From Candidatus Scatomorpha merdipullorum (lineage in GTDB: Bacteria > Bacillota > Clostridia > Oscillospirales > Oscillospiraceae): a stretch of 8,213 nucleotides of DNA. The notes beneath the pieces are model-generated. The model was given only the letters and a program-made list of their open reading frames with translations. It did not search any database and was not told the origin of the DNA. Positions 5,675 through 8,213 of this stretch are shown here, one piece after another. The stretch spans positions 1-8,213 of the forward strand of contig DVJK01000013.1 of the NCBI GenBank assembly GCA_018716795.1. The letters are read 5' to 3'. Within the stretch, counting starts at the first letter, position 1. Each line of letters starts with the position of its first letter. Both the position numbers and the translations under genes were made by a program.

Positions 5675-7117
5675 TCACGCCAATTCCATTATGAAGCTTA
5701 CGGTATAGCTTCGCTCCTGCTCGCCGGCTATGGGGCGGAGGCCCAGGTGGGTGGGGCGGTAGCCGGTGTGGCTGAAGTCGCAGGTGACGCGGACGCCCGC
5801 CCATTCGGCGCTGAAGCTCTCACAGGGGCGCTGCTCGATATAGTCGAGCATGGCCATGCGCTCGGCGAAGTCCGCCGTTCCCGCGCCGGGGCGGCCCCAG
5901 ACGAAGGCGCGAAGCGCGAGCTGCATATAGCCGCGGTAGGTGCCGACCATTTTGCTGTCCGGCCCGCCGCTTGCGCTGAACTCGACGCGGCGAAGGACGC
6001 CGCCGCTCTCGGTGAAGCTAAACTCCGGCCTTCCGCCGTCGCCGCAGAGCGTGACCAGATGCGTTCCGAAGATCTCGCGCGGCGTATTGTCGCTTAGGCC
6101 GTGGACGCTCATATGCTGAAAATTCGCGCCATCCGTCACATAATCGGCCAAATCATTGTAATTCTCCGCGAATTCGGCTGTGCTCATGTCGCCTCTGTGT
6201 CTCGGCATCTCGCCGGCGAGGGCGGCGAAAAACATCGCGCACAGCAAAAGCGCCGCGCAGCCGAGTGAGAGTGCGACGCGCATGGCCCCTGCGCGCGGCC
6301 GGACCTCGAGGCGGCTTTCGTATTCCCAGGGCTGATACTCGCCGCGGCGGTCGCGGGCATAGGCGCGGTAAAGAGTATAAAGCTCCACGAATGGCACGCG
6401 AAGGGCCTCGCCGCTCCAGAGCATGCGCCAGCAGCGCCGCGCGGCCTCTTCCGGGCGGAGCCGGCCGCCGCCGCGCCCGACCACGCGGATGCCGAGCAGC
6501 GCCTTGCCCGGCGTCGCGCCGAAGAGGCTCAGGCATATGGGCTCGAAGACAAATAAAAGCGCGACGCCCATAACCCAAATCCAGAGCGAGCAGAACGTCC
6601 TGTCGTACACGGGGTTGAGCCTCAGCAGCAGCACGGCCGCGGCGAAGGCGGCGGCGTTCGCGATGAGCTCGTCGAGCCAGCGGGCGAAAAATCTCCGCCA
6701 GGGCCCGGGCCGCGCGCCGCCGGGCCTGACGGCCTCGGCCTCCGGCTCCCGCGCGGAGGCCAGGGCCGGGCGCTGCGGCACGTCCAGCAGCCCCTCCCAG
6801 CTCGCGCGGCACTCCAGCAGCCAGCGGCACTCCTGCTGCGCGCCCAAAAGCTCACCGCTCTGCTCGCTCAGGCGCTCCAGCGCCTCTTGAAGCTCCGCGG
6901 CGAGCGTGCTCTCGCCGGACCGGATACGCCGTATGCCGGCCAGTGTCAGGCCGAGGCCGCGCAGGCGCTTTATCTTCAAAAGCGTCTCCAAATCGGCCTC
7001 GGAGTAGTCGCGGTAGCCGTTTTCAAGCCGCGCGGGGCTCAAAAGCCCCTCGGCCTCGTAATACCTTATGCCGGAGCGCGGCAGGCCGCTGCGTTCCTCA
7101 ATCTCCTTTATGTTCAT
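5675..7117 (-). CDS. MerR-family regulator fused to an RDD membrane domain
   Basis: This appears to be a membrane-anchored one-component transcription regulator. Residues 1-70 are a MerR winged-helix head (SGLPRSGIRYYEAEGLLSP), and residues about 72-105 form a Leu/Glu-rich helix like the MerR dimerisation coil. A Pro/Ala/Glu linker leads to an RDD domain at about 139-265. It has the RWLDE motif, two hydrophobic helices (about 151-167 and 177-199) and the characteristic GATPGKALLGIRVV at 200-213. A third strong membrane helix lies at 280-302. The rest, about 178 residues, should be outside the cell; I recognise no domain there. There is no cysteine ligand set typical of metal-sensing MerR proteins. 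The ATG has GGGAGG 7 nt upstream. The gene's own promoter has a MerR-type 19-bp spacer, suggesting self-control. Base composition matches its neighbours. The signal and other targets are unknown. Confidence 0.85.
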   Translation of the reverse strand: MNIKEIEERSGLPRSGIRYYEAEGLLSPARLENGYRDYSEADLETLLKIKRLRGLGLTLAGIRRIRSGESTLAAELQEALERLSEQSGELLGAQQECRWLLECRASWEGLLDVPQRPALASAREPEAEAVRPGGARPGPWRRFFARWLDELIANAAAFAAAVLLLRLNPVYDRTFCSLWIWVMGVALLFVFEPICLSLFGATPGKALLGIRVVGRGGGRLRPEEAARRCWRMLWSGEALRVPFVELYTLYRAYARDRRGEYQPWEYESRLEVRPRAGAMRVALSLGCAALLLCAMFFAALAGEMPRHRGDMSTAEFAENYNDLADYVTDGANFQHMSVHGLSDNTPREIFGTHLVTLCGDGGRPEFSFTESGGVLRRVEFSASGGPDSKMVGTYRGYMQLALRAFVWGRPGAGTADFAERMAMLDYIEQRPCESFSAEWAGVRVTCDFSHTGYRPTHLGLRPIAGEQERSYTVSFIMELA

Positions 7118-7139
7118 AGCCCTGCCTCCCGTTGAGACG

Positions 7140-7170
7140 ATTGTAGGGTATAAAGCGGCTTGATTGTCAA
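7140..7170 (-). promoter_or_regulatory. MerR-type promoter and operator of the MerR-RDD gene
   Basis: A perfect -35 TTGACA (7165-7170) and a -10 TACAAT (7140-7145) are separated by 19 nt, the over-long spacing typical of promoters that MerR proteins activate by distorting the DNA. The spacer holds an imperfect 15-bp dyad, ATAAAGC-G-GCTTGAT (7150-7164), with 6 of 7 positions paired. A similar TATAAAGCCGGC lies upstream at 7194-7205. An A/T tract at 7180-7191 could act as an UP element. Transcription would start near 7133, only about 16 nt before the ATG. Confidence 0.65.
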
Positions 7171-7214
7171 GAGGGGACGAAAAATTTTTTTGATATAAAG
7201 CCGGCTAAACCACA

Positions 7215-7240
7215 AAGCGCCGCCGGGAATGGCGGCGCTT
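7215..7240 (-). terminator. Intrinsic terminator of the alcohol dehydrogenase gene
   Basis: A perfect 10-bp stem, AAGCGCCGCC with GGCGGCGCTT, and a 6-nt loop lie 27 nt after the dehydrogenase stop. On the minus strand the stem is followed by TGTGGTTT, a weak U tract. The stem strength and position make termination likely. Confidence 0.6.
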
Positions 7241-7267
7241 CGTTCATTTCATTGTCTCAACGGCGAC

Positions 7268-8213
7268 CTAAATAACGCCGTCGCGGCGGCGCTCAAAGAG
7301 CTCGAAGGCGCGCTCTATGCCGCTGAGCGGATAGCGGTGAGTGATGAGCGGCGTGGTGTCTATCCTCCCGGCGGCGATAAGGCGCAGTATCTCGACGCAG
7401 TCGCAGCCGTCGACGCCGCCGGTCTTGAACGTGAGGTTTTTGCCGTACATGTCCGGGAGCGGCAGGCTCTGCGCGCGGTCGTAGAGCGCGACGACGGTGA
7501 CTATGGCGTTGGGTCTCGCGCACTGCCAGGCCAGGGCGAAGCTCTCGTCCGAGCCGCCGCACTCGACGACGCGGTCGGCCCCGCCGTGCTCCGTGTGCGC
7601 GAGCGTGAAATCGCGCAGGCCCTCCGGGCCCGTCGTGAGCACCTCGGGATGATGGGCGCGCACGAGCTCCAGCCGCTCCGGGTGGCGGTCGCAGACTATG
7701 ACGCGCGCCGGGCTTTTGAGCAGCACGCACTCGAGCGTGCAGTAGCCCGTCGGCCCGCCGCCTATGATAAGCACCGTGTCCTCGGGGCCTATCTCGCTTA
7801 TCTTGGCGGCCCAGTAGCCCGTGGCGAGGATGTCGCCGGTGAAGAGCGCCTGCTCGTCCGTGACGCCATCGGGGATTATGTCGAGGCCGGTGTCCGCGTG
7901 CGGCACGCGCACGTATTCGGCGAGGCCGCCGTCAATCCGGCAGCCGAGGGTCCAGCCGCCGTCGGGGTCGGTGCAGTTGTTCACCCAGCCGCGGCGGCAG
8001 AAGAAGCACTCTCCGCAGTAGGTCTCCACGTTGACCGTCACGCGCTCGCCGGGCTTCACCTTCGTCACTCCGCTCCCGACGGCCTCGACGACGCCGACCA
8101 GCTCGTGCCCTATCGTGACGCCGGGCACGGCGCGCGGGACGCTTCCGTGCTTTATGTGCAGGTCGCTTGTGCAGATGCTCGCGAGCGTGACGCGCACGAT
8201 GGCGTCGCCGGGC
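7268..8213 (-). CDS. Zinc-dependent alcohol dehydrogenase, MDR family (5' end outside window)
   Basis: A cytoplasmic medium-chain dehydrogenase that oxidises an alcohol, or reduces a carbonyl, with a nicotinamide cofactor. The frame stays open to the window edge (PGDAIVRV), so about 25-35 N-terminal residues are missing; the GTG at 8197 is internal. Numbering from that valine, the catalytic zinc ligands are Cys9, His31 of GHE, and probably Asp122 of TGDILATG, as in secondary alcohol dehydrogenases. The structural zinc ligands are Cys61, Cys64, Cys67 and Cys75. The nucleotide-binding loop is GGGPTG at 146-151. An Asp at 170 (VCDRHPERL) after the second strand suggests NAD(H) rather than NADP(H). 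The threonine dehydrogenase/butanediol dehydrogenase/isopropanol dehydrogenase group is the best match in general form. The substrate cannot be named. It ends in TAG, followed by a terminator hairpin. Confidence 0.88.
   Translation of the reverse strand, partial: PGDAIVRVTLASICTSDLHIKHGSVPRAVPGVTIGHELVGVVEAVGSGVTKVKPGERVTVNVETYCGECFFCRRGWVNNCTDPDGGWTLGCRIDGGLAEYVRVPHADTGLDIIPDGVTDEQALFTGDILATGYWAAKISEIGPEDTVLIIGGGPTGYCTLECVLLKSPARVIVCDRHPERLELVRAHHPEVLTTGPEGLRDFTLAHTEHGGADRVVECGGSDESFALAWQCARPNAIVTVVALYDRAQSLPLPDMYGKNLTFKTGGVDGCDCVEILRLIAAGRIDTTPLITHRYPLSGIERAFELFERRRDGVI

Noticed and set aside
5652..5681. 6-bp inverted repeat (GGCGTG/CACGCC) across the two convergent stops as a bidirectional terminator
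   Set aside because: The stem is short with an 18-nt loop and has no T run on either side. It overlaps coding ends and could be chance in GC-rich DNA.
8190..8197. GTG at 8197 as the start of the alcohol dehydrogenase
   Set aside because: The frame stays open upstream to the window edge with family-like residues (PGDAIV), and the catalytic cysteine would be only 8 residues from the start. The gene is cut by the window.

Overview
The window is GC-rich (visibly well above 60%) and looks like a chromosomal segment from a high-GC member of the Bacillota, class Clostridia. It could be an Oscillospirales- or Christensenellales-like gut lineage, but I cannot place it more precisely. The reasons are the DUF5685 / J-domain / zinc-ribbon cassette, which I recall as a clostridial arrangement, the strong purine-rich Shine-Dalgarno sites (AGGAGG, GGGAGG), the use of GTG and TTG starts, and the CNNM/CBS, AGCS and MerR-RDD proteins. 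No insertion sequence, tRNA, rRNA, CRISPR array or phage gene is visible.

Layout, left to right. (1) At 1-854 is a minus-strand unit with larE (40-786), followed 2 nt later by the first 12 codons of another gene, probably larB. These would make the nickel-pincer nucleotide cofactor. The unit's promoter (TTGACT-17-TAGAAT) lies inside the terminator hairpin of the operon upstream. (2) At 882-2786 is a minus-strand operon of three overlapping genes: a two-helix membrane protein with a zinc ribbon, a DUF5685 protein, and a J-domain/TPR protein with a cysteine-rich tail. (3) At 2787-2916 is a control region with an extended -10 and a GC-rich hairpin. (4) At 2917-4005 is a CNNM-CBS (HlyC/CorC family) membrane protein, read from TTG and lacking the usual C-terminal domain. 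Its upstream region (4006-4262) looks like a regulated leader, with a promoter, a possible 20-residue leader ORF, a long-range closing helix and an intrinsic terminator before the coding sequence. (5) At 4310-5662 is a plus-strand AGCS sodium:amino-acid symporter, divergent from gene 4. (6) At 5675-7117, convergent with it, is a minus-strand fusion of a MerR DNA-binding head to an RDD membrane domain and an extracytoplasmic tail. Its own promoter has the 19-bp spacer and internal dyad of a MerR-controlled promoter. (7) At 7268-8213 is a zinc-dependent alcohol dehydrogenase of the MDR superfamily, cut by the window's right edge and ending in a 10-bp terminator hairpin.

The units are mostly independent. 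Three deserve most attention. The DUF5685 protein carries a DDxxD motif and a DxxxDxxRG motif that resemble the two metal-binding motifs of head-to-head isoprenoid synthases. The membrane-tethered MerR-RDD regulator has a self-controlled promoter. The leader of the CNNM-CBS gene looks like an attenuator.
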